A stretch of 64,000 nt of DNA from positions 2,108,001 through 2,172,000 of the forward strand of contig NZ_CP049902.1 in assembly GCF_018448495.1 (NCBI RefSeq), given 5' to 3'. The first letter of the stretch is position 1, and each line of letters begins with the position of its first letter. Origin of the DNA: Psychrobacter sp. WY6 (GTDB lineage: Bacteria; Pseudomonadota; Gammaproteobacteria; Pseudomonadales; Moraxellaceae). Below are positions 9,345 through 18,940 of the stretch, piece by piece. Made by a program: the position numbers and the translations under genes. Under the pieces are notes generated by a model, which searched no databases, was not told where the DNA came from, and saw only the letters and a program-made list of their open reading frames with translations.

Positions 9345-10814
9345 ATGAAGCCACTTTCTGTGATGTTATCGATGCTCGTCATTGGTATGACCTCCAGCGC
9401 TGCGATGGCTGAAGGCGCAAGCGTCGTCAATACCAGCCTAGCCAATGCTAGCTTGCCTAATGCCAGTTTACCTAATATTAGTCCAGCCAATAGCGAGCTT
9501 GTCAATCGCGGTGCTTACATTGCCCGTGCGGCCGATTGCATGGCATGTCATGGCGAAGATTATACTGGCGGTACAGCGATCGAAACGCCGATGGGAGATA
9601 TCTACTCAACCAATATTACCCCGTCTAAACGTTATGGTATCGGTGATTATACCGAAAAGGATTTAAAGGCTGCGTTGCAAAAAGGTCGTACGCCAAGCCA
9701 TATGCTTTACCCTGCCATGCCATATCCTTCTTATAGTGGCATGAAAGAAGAAGATATCAGTGCGTTGTTTGCTTATCTGCAAACCGTACCTGCTGTCGAT
9801 GAAGCACCGAAATATAAAACTGACCTGCCATTTCCCTTTAACATTCGCAGCTTAATGATTGGCTGGAATTTTCTCAATGTCCCGTCTACTGAAAACCGTG
9901 ATGGTCTCACCGAGACGCAGCAACGTGGTGAATATATTGTCAATAACTTAGAGCACTGCGGCACTTGCCATACCCCGCGTAATAGCACTATGGGTTTCAA
10001 TAAAAAAATGTATCTATCAGGTGCTCAGCTTGGTCATTGGCATGCACCAAATATCACGTCTGACGAGTCGAGCGGTATCGGTAGTTGGAGTGAACAAGAT
10101 ATCGTCACTTATCTGCGTACTGGTGAGCTTGACCAGCGTGCCTATGCGGGTGGTCCTATGGGCGAGGCGGTTGCACATAGTACGCGCTACTTAAAAAATG
10201 AAGATTTGAATGCCATTGCTTCTTATCTAAAAGCGGTGCCTGCTATCCAAACAGATGATAAGGTCGCAGCCGTTGATGTCTCGCGTTTACCAACACCCAT
10301 TAGCGAATCTATCACTCATGATTTACTGGCGCAAAAAGATTATTTAGCCCAAGCCAAAGCACAGGTGAGTAATGGCAGCAATTCACCAGAATCGCTATAT
10401 TTGGCAGCCTGTGGTAGCTGTCACGGCGTTGACGGTTATGGTCAGCCTGATGCGCGTTACGCTCCTATCGTTGGACTCAGCAGTATTCGCCGTGAGAAAC
10501 CTGATGCGCTGGTCAATATGATCCTTCATGGGGTAGAAGGCGCGACTAACACATCACCTATCATGCCAGGGTTCTCAGATGAGCTAAATAGCGAGCAAAT
10601 CGCTGGTATTACCAATTATGTGCGTGTGAATTTTGGTGGTCTCAACAGTAGTGAGGTGAGTGCTAATGATGTTGATCGTATCGCAACGACAGGTACTGAC
10701 AAGCCCTTCTTAATCAAATATGCGGGCTTACTGGCAGTAATCGGCATCATCGTGGCTATTATTATCATTGTGTTTATTATACGAGCAATCTTGCGGTCTA
10801 GGCGCCGTCTTTAA
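9345..10814 (+). CDS. Membrane-anchored tri-haem cytochrome c
   Basis: Exported c-type cytochrome of 489 residues resembling the cytochrome subunit of membrane-bound alcohol/gluconate dehydrogenases. The signal peptide ends near AAMA (residue 23). Three CxxCH haem sites are seen: CMACH near residue 65, CGTCH near residue 205 and CGSCH near residue 358. A single C-terminal membrane helix (YAGLLAVIGIIVAIIIIVFI) is followed by a short basic tail. That topology places the haems in the periplasm, where they can pass electrons to the quinone pool or a terminal oxidase. Just after the signal peptide is a small repeat of the type ASLPN/ANASLPN. The frame is intact. The next gene is a Tat-exported flavin oxidase, so the pair probably works as one electron-transfer unit. 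Confidence 0.88.
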   Translation: MKPLSVMLSMLVIGMTSSAAMAEGASVVNTSLANASLPNASLPNISPANSELVNRGAYIARAADCMACHGEDYTGGTAIETPMGDIYSTNITPSKRYGIGDYTEKDLKAALQKGRTPSHMLYPAMPYPSYSGMKEEDISALFAYLQTVPAVDEAPKYKTDLPFPFNIRSLMIGWNFLNVPSTENRDGLTETQQRGEYIVNNLEHCGTCHTPRNSTMGFNKKMYLSGAQLGHWHAPNITSDESSGIGSWSEQDIVTYLRTGELDQRAYAGGPMGEAVAHSTRYLKNEDLNAIASYLKAVPAIQTDDKVAAVDVSRLPTPISESITHDLLAQKDYLAQAKAQVSNGSNSPESLYLAACGSCHGVDGYGQPDARYAPIVGLSSIRREKPDALVNMILHGVEGATNTSPIMPGFSDELNSEQIAGITNYVRVNFGGLNSSEVSANDVDRIATTGTDKPFLIKYAGLLAVIGIIVAIIIIVFIIRAILRSRRRL

Positions 10815-10887
10815 TTCATTGATTCTATAAAGACGATTTACATATTTATTATAGGACAAGATCTACAGGCAATATGGTAAGGCACAA

Positions 10888-10923
10888 CAGCTCGAAAAAC
10901 AGACTTAGAACTAAGTCGAGCTG
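10888..10923 (+). repeat. Nested inverted repeat between cytochrome and oxidase genes
   Basis: Outer arms CAGCTCGA (10888-10895) and TCGAGCTG (10916-10923) enclose inner arms ACTTAG (10903-10908) and CTAAGT (10911-10916). There is no T run after it, so it is not a standard terminator. It could be an operator, or an RNA hairpin that sets the ratio of the two gene products. Confidence 0.5.
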
Positions 10924-10979
10924 ATTAATAATATATATGCCTACCGTCTTGCAGGAACGTCTACTTTAAGGACATTATT

Positions 10980-12580
10980 ATGAAAGACATGCTTCAATCA
11001 CCAACGCGGCGCCAACTGCTCTCGATGATTGGTAAAACCGCAGGCGCAACAGCGATGTATCAGGCGATGACGACGTTAGGATTTGCGTCAGAGTCGAGTT
11101 TTAAAGAGACCATGGATCTGAAGGGTGCACCTCCGGGCGCTAGTATTGTCATTCTTGGTGCGGGTCTTGGCGGGCTGACCGCGGCTTATGAGTTACGTAA
11201 AGCAGGCTACGATGTCAAAGTACTTGAATATCAAAATCGTGGCGGCGGTCGTAGCTGGACATTGAACAGCGGTGATAAATATACCGAGCTTGGCGGCGAA
11301 GAAGTCACCTGTGATTTTGAAGAGGGCAATTACTTTAATGGTGGACCGTGGCGTCTGCCAAGCCATCATTATGCCGTCTTCCATTATTGCAAACAGTTCG
11401 GCGTTGAGATGCAGCCCTTTATTCAAACCAATGATCGTGCTTATCTGCATCGCAGTACTCATTTCGACGGCGTGCCGCAGCGCTTGGGTGATGTGAAAAA
11501 CGACATCCAAGGTCATGTCGCGGAGCTGCTATCGAAATCAGTCAACGTTGGTGGTCTTGATCGCTCGGTCAATACTGAGGACAAAGAAAAGTTATTAGAA
11601 GGCTTAAAAGGTTGGGGTGTGCTGGATAAAGATTATCGTTACCGCGCCAGTAATGAGACCAGTAAACATCGCGGCTTTAGTGTGTTTCCGGGTGGTGGCT
11701 TGATGCCTGATGCAACGCCATCAAAACCTTTGCCGATCAGTGAGATACTAGATTCAGGTATGTGGGCAGATATTTATGGCAACCATATGACTTATGGTCA
11801 TCAACCGACGATGTTTCAGCCAGTAGGTGGTATGGGGAAAATTGGTGATGCGTTCACCCGTGAATGCCGCGATTGATTGAGTTTAATGCAAAGGTCACTA
11901 AAATTCATCAAGATGACAGTGGCGTCACTGTCGATTATGTAGACAGCAACAGCCCAGATGGTGCCACCAAGACCATTCGTGCAGACTGGTGCGTGTGCAA
12001 TATTCCATTAACTATATTGACGCAGATGGATATTAATGTCTCAAAACCAATGAAGCAGGCGATGGCCGCTGTGCCTTATGAAACCTCTTATAAAGTCGGC
12101 TTAGAGTTCAACCGCCGTTTTTGGGAAGAAGATGAATGGATATTTGGTGGTCTGACTTATACCGACATGCCCATTGCGCAAATTGCTTATCCTTCACAAA
12201 ATATGTTTAAAGATGGTACTGGCGTGCTACTCGGTGCGTATGGTTATGGTCCGACGTCTTATAAGTTTAATAGCTTAACGCCGCAAGAACGTATTAATGT
12301 TGCGCTTGCTTATGGTAAATACATCCATCCTCAGTATCCAAAAGAATTCCGTGCAGGGACATCAGTTGTCTGGCACCGCATCCCATGGACGCTCGGCTGT
12401 TACGGTATTTGGAATGAGTCGACCCGTCGTCAACATTACGATACCTTGTGCAGTATTGATAATCGTATTGTGCTGGCGGGCGAACATTGCTCACACATTC
12501 CGGCATGGCAAGAAGGCGCTATTTTATCTGGTATGGATGCCGCAAAGCGCCTACATAAAAAAGCAAAAATGCTGGTTTAA
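10980..12580 (+). CDS. Tat-exported flavin monoamine oxidase family protein (frameshifted)
   Basis: FAD-dependent amine oxidase fold of about 533 residues. The N-terminus carries a twin-arginine signal (PTRRQLLSMIG), predicting folded export to the periplasm. The dinucleotide-binding motif is ASIVILGAGLGGLTAAYELR, followed by the arginine-rich GGGRSWT. The C-terminal FAD motif is VLAGEHCSHIPAWQEGAI. One base appears missing near 11868-11870, where FTRE should continue into PRLIEFNAKVTKI; both halves are otherwise strongly conserved. Family members oxidise primary or secondary amines or amino acids. Some, such as NicA2, pass electrons to a cytochrome c instead of O2. The flanking cytochrome genes suggest that mode here (inference). 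The substrate is unknown. Confidence 0.85.
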
Positions 12581-12624
12581 TAACGCTTGGGTTATATAAA
12601 TAACTATAAGATTCAGAGGCTATC

Positions 12625-12687
12625 ATGGACAATGCAATTGTGAAGAAGGCAATCGTGGAGAAAGCAATCTTGAAGAAAAAGTCATGA
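12625..12687 (+). CDS. 20-codon mini-ORF translationally coupled to the cytochrome lipoprotein
   Basis: ATG at 12625 has AGAGG five bases upstream, a good ribosome binding site. The 20-residue product is built from three copies of a five-residue unit (AIVKK, AIVEK, AILKK). Its TGA overlaps the ATG of the next gene as ATGA at 12684-12687. The cytochrome gene itself has no strong ribosome binding site, so translation of the mini-ORF may drive its initiation. It could be a leader peptide, a degenerate fossil or chance; only the sequence features are seen. Confidence 0.45.
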   Translation: MDNAIVKKAIVEKAILKKKS

Positions 12688-13316
12688 AAAACATGACACT
12701 CAAACTGCTGACGGTGATGCTGCTGAGTGGGATAAGCAGTGCAGCACTGTTGGGCTGTAGTCAACGGTCAGATGATGAAGTGACGGTTTCCAGTGTACAA
12801 GATCAGGACTCCCTAACAACCAATGACTATCAAGCAAGCCGAAATACGGGTGCGTGGGGCGGCGTTTATATGAGCCGTGAGGAGCTTACTGCACCTGCTA
12901 TCAATATTGTCGACGACAGCTCATTGCCCAATATGGAAGACGACCCAAGTATTACTGAATGGGATGCAAAGTTTGAAGGCACAAATGGCTTTGTGACGAC
13001 AGATGGCAAAAAGCTGTATCACGACTCTTGTGCGGCTTGTCACATGCACAAAGGCGAGGGTGCTTACGGTGCAGGCTATTATCCGCCACTGGCGAATAAC
13101 AGTAAGATGCAATCAAAGTATTACATCATCGATATCTTGATTAATGGCTTTCGTGGCATGCCCTCATTCCATGGAATGATGAACGATGCGCAGATGGCGG
13201 CGGTTACTCAATATGTGGTCAGTGACTTAAATGGTTTTACCGATACCGTGACTGCTGAAGATGTGGCAAAACTGCGGCATTCCAATCCATCAGCGGGTGA
13301 TCCGAGTGATGATTAA
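12684..13316 (+). CDS. Mono-haem cytochrome c lipoprotein
   Basis: Predicted lipid-anchored c-type cytochrome of 210 residues. The signal peptide ends in ALLGC, a lipobox. A single haem motif CAACH lies near residue 115, followed by YPPLANN and, about 40 residues on, GMPSF, the expected distal methionine region. The segment between the lipobox and the haem domain is acidic and low in structure and may act as a tether. The start overlaps the stop of the mini-ORF. Placement directly after the flavin oxidase suggests it is the immediate electron acceptor, handing on to the tri-haem cytochrome (inference). Confidence 0.85.
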   Translation: MKNMTLKLLTVMLLSGISSAALLGCSQRSDDEVTVSSVQDQDSLTTNDYQASRNTGAWGGVYMSREELTAPAINIVDDSSLPNMEDDPSITEWDAKFEGTNGFVTTDGKKLYHDSCAACHMHKGEGAYGAGYYPPLANNSKMQSKYYIIDILINGFRGMPSFHGMMNDAQMAAVTQYVVSDLNGFTDTVTAEDVAKLRHSNPSAGDPSDD

Positions 13317-13391
13317 TCGTGTTTACTATTTTAGTCAATAATTGTCCAATACATGCTAGTGGCAAAATGATTTAACCGTGCTTCGCAATAT

Positions 13392-13427
13392 AAAAAAGCG
13401 CCTAATTATTTATTAGGCGCTTTTTTT
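13392..13427. terminator. Bidirectional terminator between the redox locus and tolB
   Basis: Stem AGCGCCTAAT (13397-13406) and ATTAGGCGCT (13412-13421) with a five-base loop, preceded by six A and followed by seven T. It serves the cytochrome gene on the plus strand and tolB on the minus strand. Confidence 0.85.
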
Positions 13428-13460
13428 GTGAGCAAGACTTTATGAATTAAGAAAGAGGGT

Positions 13461-14761
13461 TTATTTAGGACTAGATGACCAGACTGGTGAGCGAATAGTG
13501 CCTTGACCCGACTTACCAAACGACTCACCACCATTCAATGATTTGATGGTTAATACACCTTTGCCGCCTTGCTTTGAGGCATAAACGACACGCTTACCAT
13601 TAGGCGAAAAGCTAGGCGCTTCATCGATACCCGTATTGCCCAAGTTAGTAGTAACAGCGCCGCCGCTATTCATGATCGCCGCTGAGCGACCACTTAAAAA
13701 GGCAATTTGTGAGCCATCGTTACTAAATTGCGGGCTAGTGGCATAACCGCTACTTGATACCTTAGTAGTACGTCCTGAACCAAACTCATAACGATAAATC
13801 TGTGGTTTGTTAAATCCAGTTTTGTCTGATACAAAAACAAAGGATTTGCCATCAGGCGCATAACTTGGTTGAACTTCGCTGCTTGGCCAATTGATAAGCC
13901 TTCTAGGTTGACCACCACTGGCACTCATCTCATAAATATCTGCGCTACCTTCAAAGCTACTAGAGAATAATATCTTGCTGCCATCAGGAGAGAATGATGG
14001 ACTGAGATTGCTGCCAGGGAGGGGGTTAACGGGGTTGCACCGCCACCGCTCACACTTTGTACATAAATAACGGGATAAGATTTATCACGTTGTACGGAAT
14101 AAGCAATACGATTGCCATCTGGCGACCATGTTGGTGAAAAGATAGAACCGGTTACTTCAGTAATGGTTTTGGCATTTTCGCCATCGGCATCCATCACTTT
14201 TAAACGTGAGACTTTTTCTTTACCAGCACCAATCTCTTCAATGTAAGCAATACGCCCTGAAAAGTCCCCTGGCGTACCAGTAATTAGCTCATATACTTTA
14301 TCAGCGATGACGTGACCAGCATAGCGCATGCTTTCTTTATTATTGTCAGCCGTTAAGCTTTGTTTGCCTTCGATTACTCTACCAGATTTAACGTCAATCA
14401 CTTCGTAATCGGTTACTATTTTACCGCGATTGCTGCGAGTACTGCCGACCACTAAATAAGGAATCCCCATGCTTTGCCATACCGGCAATGTGCCTGCCAG
14501 CTCGCTGCTACTGCGCGGCTGCTGTGGTAGATCTTTGCTAGTCACTTTTAGCTCTGTTTTGCTTAAATCATTTAGAATAATCGGCGATAATACAGAATCA
14601 CCAGCAAATGGCACAAACGCGACTTGGTTTTGTTGAACGGGAATTTCGAAACTATCCTGTAGTACGACTATTTCTTTGGCAAACAAACTAGTAGAAGCAA
14701 GTAAACATGATGCGCTAATACACAGAGTTGTCAGCTTTTTTTTGTAAATATAATTGTACAA
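13461..14761 (-). CDS. tolB: Tol-Pal system beta-propeller protein TolB (frameshifted)
   Basis: Periplasmic protein that links the TolQRA motor to Pal during outer membrane constriction at division. The signal peptide precedes FAKEIVV. The N-terminal domain is followed by WD40-like propeller repeats with SPTWSPDGNRIAYS, PSFSPDGS and APSFSPNGKRVVYAS. The frame breaks near 14020, where one C has been lost from a C-rich run in TPLTPSPGSN. Reading on in the next frame restores FSSSFEGSADIYEM. It is the last gene of tolQRAB. No pal follows; the next gene is convergent. Confidence 0.93.
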
Positions 14762-14835
14762 TTTATTCTCCTAAAATTAATAAAGAATCTTGATACTTTT
14801 AAAATTTAAGAAATGAGATTTTTATATACTGAGTT

Positions 14836-15804
14836 TTATTTAGTTGTTCCAATATATTCTATGCTAAAAGTAGGGTATTTAGGATCGTCAGGACCAATGG
14901 GTAATTTTCTGGTAACCCTAGCTGCATCTTCTAGTGCTTTGTTATATTTTGGGTTACTTCCTGATGCATTGTAACCAGTTATAATACCACTGCTATCAAC
15001 AGTAATAGTCAGAGTTGCTAAGACAGTTTGCCCCTTAGCTCCTTCTGGTGATATAAGATTCTTTTTGATTAGTGCTTTTATATCACTATCGCTAGCACCA
15101 GTAGAACCAGAGGTACTGCTACTACCACCATTAGATGTTGTTGAGTTGCCGTCTGCTTCTAGATCATATCTCTGACCTGCGCTACCAGAATCACCTGTAT
15201 TAATCTTTAAATTTTTATCAGTCGCAGTCGGGCGTGTAATCTTTGGCGGGTTATTTTGTTTATTACGGAAATCGCCCAGCTGTTTTTGTTCTTCTATTAG
15301 CTGCTCTTTTTTTTTTGCTCCACCTGACCATGCTCTTCTGTCACCGACTCATCTAATTGTGCTGCCCACTCTGCCATTCGACGTTCGTAGTCTTGGTTTT
15401 GCTCAAGTAAGCGTTGATGCTGCTCTTCACTCATCAGCATTGGTTGACTGGCAGGATCGTTAGAGCGCGTAAAGACAGGCACACGCTGCGAGTTTGGCTG
15501 ACTGGCGCTATCGCTAAAACTTTCTGATGATGAGGTGCTCGATGCACTGCTTGTGCTAGTTTCAGCTTGCATCGCGCTAGCTGCCGCTGCACGATTGGCA
15601 AGGATTTGACCTTGCATTTCAGCCAATTGCTCAGGGGAGACCATGACCGTCTCAATACTTTCCACAGTGTCGGTTTTAGTATGTTGATAAGTATAAACGA
15701 GTATCCCAATCACGAGACCATGTGCCAGCACGCTAAGTAGCGTAGGCAATGTTAGCCCATTGCCTTCAGGTTGGGTCGGTACGTACGACGGACAGGTTAT
15801 GCAT
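14836..15804 (-). CDS. tolA: TolA, inner membrane bridge protein of the Tol-Pal system (frameshifted)
   Basis: Couples TolQR energy to the outer membrane. The N-terminal membrane helix is LLSVLAHGLVIGILVYTY. A Q/A/S-rich middle region with QNQDYERRMAEWAAQLDE follows, and the C-terminal TonB-like domain contains LATLTITVDSSGIITGYNASG and ends SIEYIGTTK. A run of ten T at 15307-15316 should be eleven. Restoring it joins the membrane half to the C-terminal half ending at 14836. A likely start is ATG 15802-15804 (MHNLSVV), which needs a further indel near 15780; otherwise a TTG at 15749 opens the frame. At about 320 residues it is shorter than E. coli TolA (421), and the Ala/Lys-rich helix is reduced. 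Confidence 0.85.
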
Positions 15805-15879
15805 GGTAAAGATACTCAAGGACGAGGTTCATCAAATTATCTACTTTATTATAGCAAGCTGAGCGAGGAATAGGATTTA

Positions 15880-16337
15880 TTACAATGATGGTGTGGGCAA
15901 GGGTGCGCCTGTTAATAATCCCACCTTTTGAATGCCTGCTTGTTGTAAGGTGGCCATGAGTGTCATGATAGCGCCATATTGGTTGTTTTGATCGGCATTA
16001 ATCATCACTTGTACGGGCTGAGCACCTACATTGCTGCTTTGGTTTTGCAGATTGGCGAGCGTATCAATCAGCTCTGTTTCACTAATCGGCAGGTCGACAT
16101 TGTCTTCATAACTGATAAAAATATCGCCACTATCGGTCAAGGACACAATGACGGGTAGTTGGCTTTGGCTCATGGTATTGGTTTGCTCTTTTGGCAAGTC
16201 AACATCGACGCCCGTAATCAGCATGGGTGCTGTGACCATAAATATGACGAGCAGCACCAACATCACATCGATATAAGGAACGACATTCATCTCCGCATTT
16301 AGCGCTTTTTTTCACGGCGATAGGGACTCTGTTTCAT
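15880..16337 (-). CDS. tolR: TolR, ExbD-like proton channel subunit (frameshifted)
   Basis: Inner membrane protein that forms the proton-driven motor with TolQ. The single helix is YIDVMLVLLVIFMVTAPML, whose Asp is the expected protonatable residue, followed by the periplasmic domain. The ATG at 16335-16337 begins MKQSPYRRE. A run of seven T at 16306-16312 should be eight, giving KKALNAEMNVVPYIDVML, the canonical N-terminus. Its start lies five bases from the tolQ stop, consistent with translational coupling. Confidence 0.9.
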
Positions 16338-16341
16338 GATT

Positions 16342-17081
16342 TCATAGTCCTTGTGCCTGATTGGCTGTAGATGTCGTTTCTCTCGTAGCGATATTGTCTC
16401 TACCAACAGTGCTTTCTGCACTTGTCTCGCGCTGGAGCATGCCCGTCATTTCATCACAAAATAAAGCACGTGAATCGTACAAGCGACTAGATTGGCGGTA
16501 AAGTGGTTATAAGCTAGTACGGCAGGAATCGCTGCAAACAAGCCCATAGCGGTTGCGATTAGTGCTTCGGCAATACCAGGTGCGACAGAGGCGAGGGTTG
16601 CTTGTTCCGTTTGTGACAACCCTAAAAAGGCGTTCATGATGCCCCAAACTGTACCGAACAATCCAACATAAGGCGCGACTGAGCCAATGCTCGCTAGCGT
16701 AGTCAGTCCTGATTCTAATAGTTGCTGCTGACGTCCTAAACCGACTCGTAGCTTGCGCTCAACACCATCGATGATGTCATCTTTGGGTTGGCGCTTTTTA
16801 TGCATTCTTAAGTATTCAGAAAATCCCACATAAAATATTTGCTCAAGTCCTTGGCGTTCAGGCGAGCCTTGCACGCCTTGGTAAAGCTTGGCTAAGTCTT
16901 CACCTGACCAAAACCAAGTTTCAAACTGTTGATCGAAATTTTTGGCCGTACCAAGCCGCGCGCTCATACGAAAGATAATTACCCAGCTGACTAAAGACGC
17001 CAATAACAATAATGCCATCACAATCTGCACCAAGAGACTGGCTTGGGTAATAAGGTCGATAATATTTAATGATTCAGGCAT
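16342..17081 (-). CDS. tolQ: TolQ, MotA/ExbB family channel subunit (frameshifted)
   Basis: Inner membrane proton channel of the Tol-Pal system. Membrane helices are at about residues 17-37 and in the C-terminal half (LASIGSVAPYVGLFGTVWGIM and AMGLFAAIPAVLAYNHF), the latter carrying the conserved channel residues. The frame breaks near 16490 after FTANL. One added base gives SRLYDSRALFCDEM and an end at 16342, close to the usual TolQ length. First gene of the operon. ybgC, which commonly precedes tolQ, is not present. Confidence 0.9.
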
Positions 17082-17526
17082 GTATGGGACTCATGGATAA
17101 TTAATAATAGCTGGTATGGCGCGACACGCAGACCAGATAGGATCTTTAATAACGAAAATATAATATGACAGTCATGATGCATATTGCTATCAGCCGCCTA
17201 GTGTACTGCTAAATGTCGAAAAGGTCATTTGTTAAAGTGTTAAATACCAAATAATTAACAGCTGTTTGTACAATTCATAGTATAAGGTTAATTTATATGT
17301 GGATGTCTGAAATATTATCTGGCTGTTATGTCTTAATTGACTGAAAAGGTGGGTTTGTACCCATAAGGCACTGGTAATGATTGAATTTGTACCGCAACTT
17401 CTCTAAAATGTTGCACCTTGTTACCGCTGTCTTTTGATAATGACGTCGCCATCCATTGGCTGACGTCATATTTATTTTAGGCATCAATAAATTTGTTCTT
17501 TCACTAGCAAGCTGGGCGCGACACTT
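17082..17526. other. tolQ-purine permease divergent intergenic region
   Basis: About 445 bases with no gene seen. Besides the hairpin at 17440-17469 there is a small palindromic segment GGGTTTGTACCC (17351-17362). I looked for a purine riboswitch and did not recognise one. Confidence 0.5.
17440..17469 (+). promoter_or_regulatory. Palindromic hairpin upstream of the purine permease gene
   Basis: Arms ATGACGTC (17440-17447) and GACGTCAT (17462-17469) are extended inward by GCCA/TGGC with one bulged base, then followed by ATTTATTTT. It lies about 57 bases before the permease start. It could be an operator for a dimeric repressor or a transcript-level attenuator; the sequence alone does not decide. 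Confidence 0.5.
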
Positions 17527-18819
17527 ATGAATGCAATTGAACGCTATTTTGGGATTAATGGTGAAAACACCACAGTCAAAACGGAAATCCTTGCCGGTAT
17601 AACCACCTTTTTGACCATGGCTTATATCATCTTTGTCAACCCCAACGTATTGGCGGAAGCTGGTATGGATAAAGGGGCGGTATTTGTTGCCACCTGTTTA
17701 GCAGCGGCAATAGGCTGCTTTATTATGGGTATCTATGCCAGACTGCCGGTGGCACTCGCACCAGGTATGGGTTTGAACGCCTTTTTTACTTACGGCGTTG
17801 TATTGGGTATGGGCTACGCTTGGCAAACTGCGCTAGGTGCTGTTTCTTATCGGGTTGCTTGTTTATCATTTTGAGTTTGTTTAAGATTCGCGAATGGGTT
17901 ATCAATGCCATTCCAAACAGCCTTAAGCAGGGTATTGTGGCAGGTATTGGTGCTTTCTTAGCATTTATTGCGCTACAGAGCTCAGGTATCATTGTCGGTC
18001 GTGATGCGACATTGGTGATGCTGGGTGATATGACCTCATTTGCACCTATGATGGCTGCTTTGGGTTTTTTTTATTATTGGTTTGGTCTATAAAAAAGTCC
18101 CAGGTGCCGTAACGATTGGTATCTTGGTTATCACCGTGATTAGCTTGTTGACAGGCCATACACAGTTTGCTGGCATCATGTCTGCGCCGCCATCTATCAC
18201 ACCAACATTGATGGAGCTTGATATTGCCGGTGCGTTTGACGTTGGTATGATCAGCGTTATTTTTGCCTTCTTATTCGTCGATTTATTTGATACGACAGGT
18301 AGTTTGGTTGGTATTGCCAATAAAGCGGGTTTAATTGATAAAGACGGCAATATTCCTAATATGGACAAAGCGCTACTGGCGGATTCTACTGCTACGGTCG
18401 CTGGTGCAATGTTGGGTACGTCATCGACTACCAGTTATATTGAGAGTGCTTCTGGAGTAGCATCAGGTGGTCGTACAGGTCTGATGGCAGTGACGGTTGG
18501 CGTATTGTTTGTACTGAGTATTTTCTTTGCACCATTGGCTGGTATGATTCCTGCTTACGCCACAGCTGGCGCGATTTTCTATGTGTCGGTACTGATGTTA
18601 TTTACCCTAAAAGAAATCAACTGGGAAGATTTGACAGAAGCGGCTCCTGTAGCGGTTGTTCTGTTATTGACCCCGCTGACGTACTCTATCGCTGATGGTA
18701 TTGCGCTTGGTTTTATCACTTTTACCGCGGTAAAACTGATGACCGGTAAATTCTCTGAAATTACGATCCCAGTTTGGGTATTGACGGTTATTTTGCTGAC
18801 CAAGTTGGTGGTTTTATAA
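17527..18819 (+). CDS. NCS2 family purine (adenine/guanine/hypoxanthine) permease (frameshifted)
   Basis: Inner membrane nucleobase:proton symporter of the AzgA-like branch (COG2252). Diagnostic sequence includes ERYFGINGENTTVKTEILAG at the N-terminus, FLTMAYIIFVNPNVLAEAGM, LAPGMGLNAFFTYGV, FDTTGSLVGIANKAG and TSSTTSYIESASGVASGGRTG. About 430 residues and a dozen hydrophobic segments. Two indels break the frame: one T missing near 17848, before LSGCLFIILSLFKIR, and one T too many in the run at 18065-18072, before IIGLVYKKVPG. Across these the protein is complete. The upstream palindrome may control it. Confidence 0.9.
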
Positions 18820-18905
18820 GTTTTACTAGGATGCGGTGAGCGTTTGATACTAATTTACTGCTTTCGATATTATTTTACTGCTTTTGAGTTTTGTTACGTT
18901 AAATT

Positions 18906-18940
18906 CCTCTTTATTCGGAAACGATAAAGGGGTTTTTTTT
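18906..18940 (+). terminator. rho-independent terminator after the permease gene
   Basis: Stem CCTCTTTAT (18906-18914) and ATAAAGGGG (18924-18932) with one wobble pair and a nine-base loop, followed by eight T. Confidence 0.8.

Noticed and set aside
12519..12764. 81-codon frame on the minus strand across the mini-ORF
   Set aside because: It is the complement of the 15-base repeat and of real coding sequence, so its repeats are a shadow.
17082..17526. Purine riboswitch before the NCS2 permease
   Set aside because: I did not find the conserved three-way-junction core. The only structure seen is a simple hairpin.
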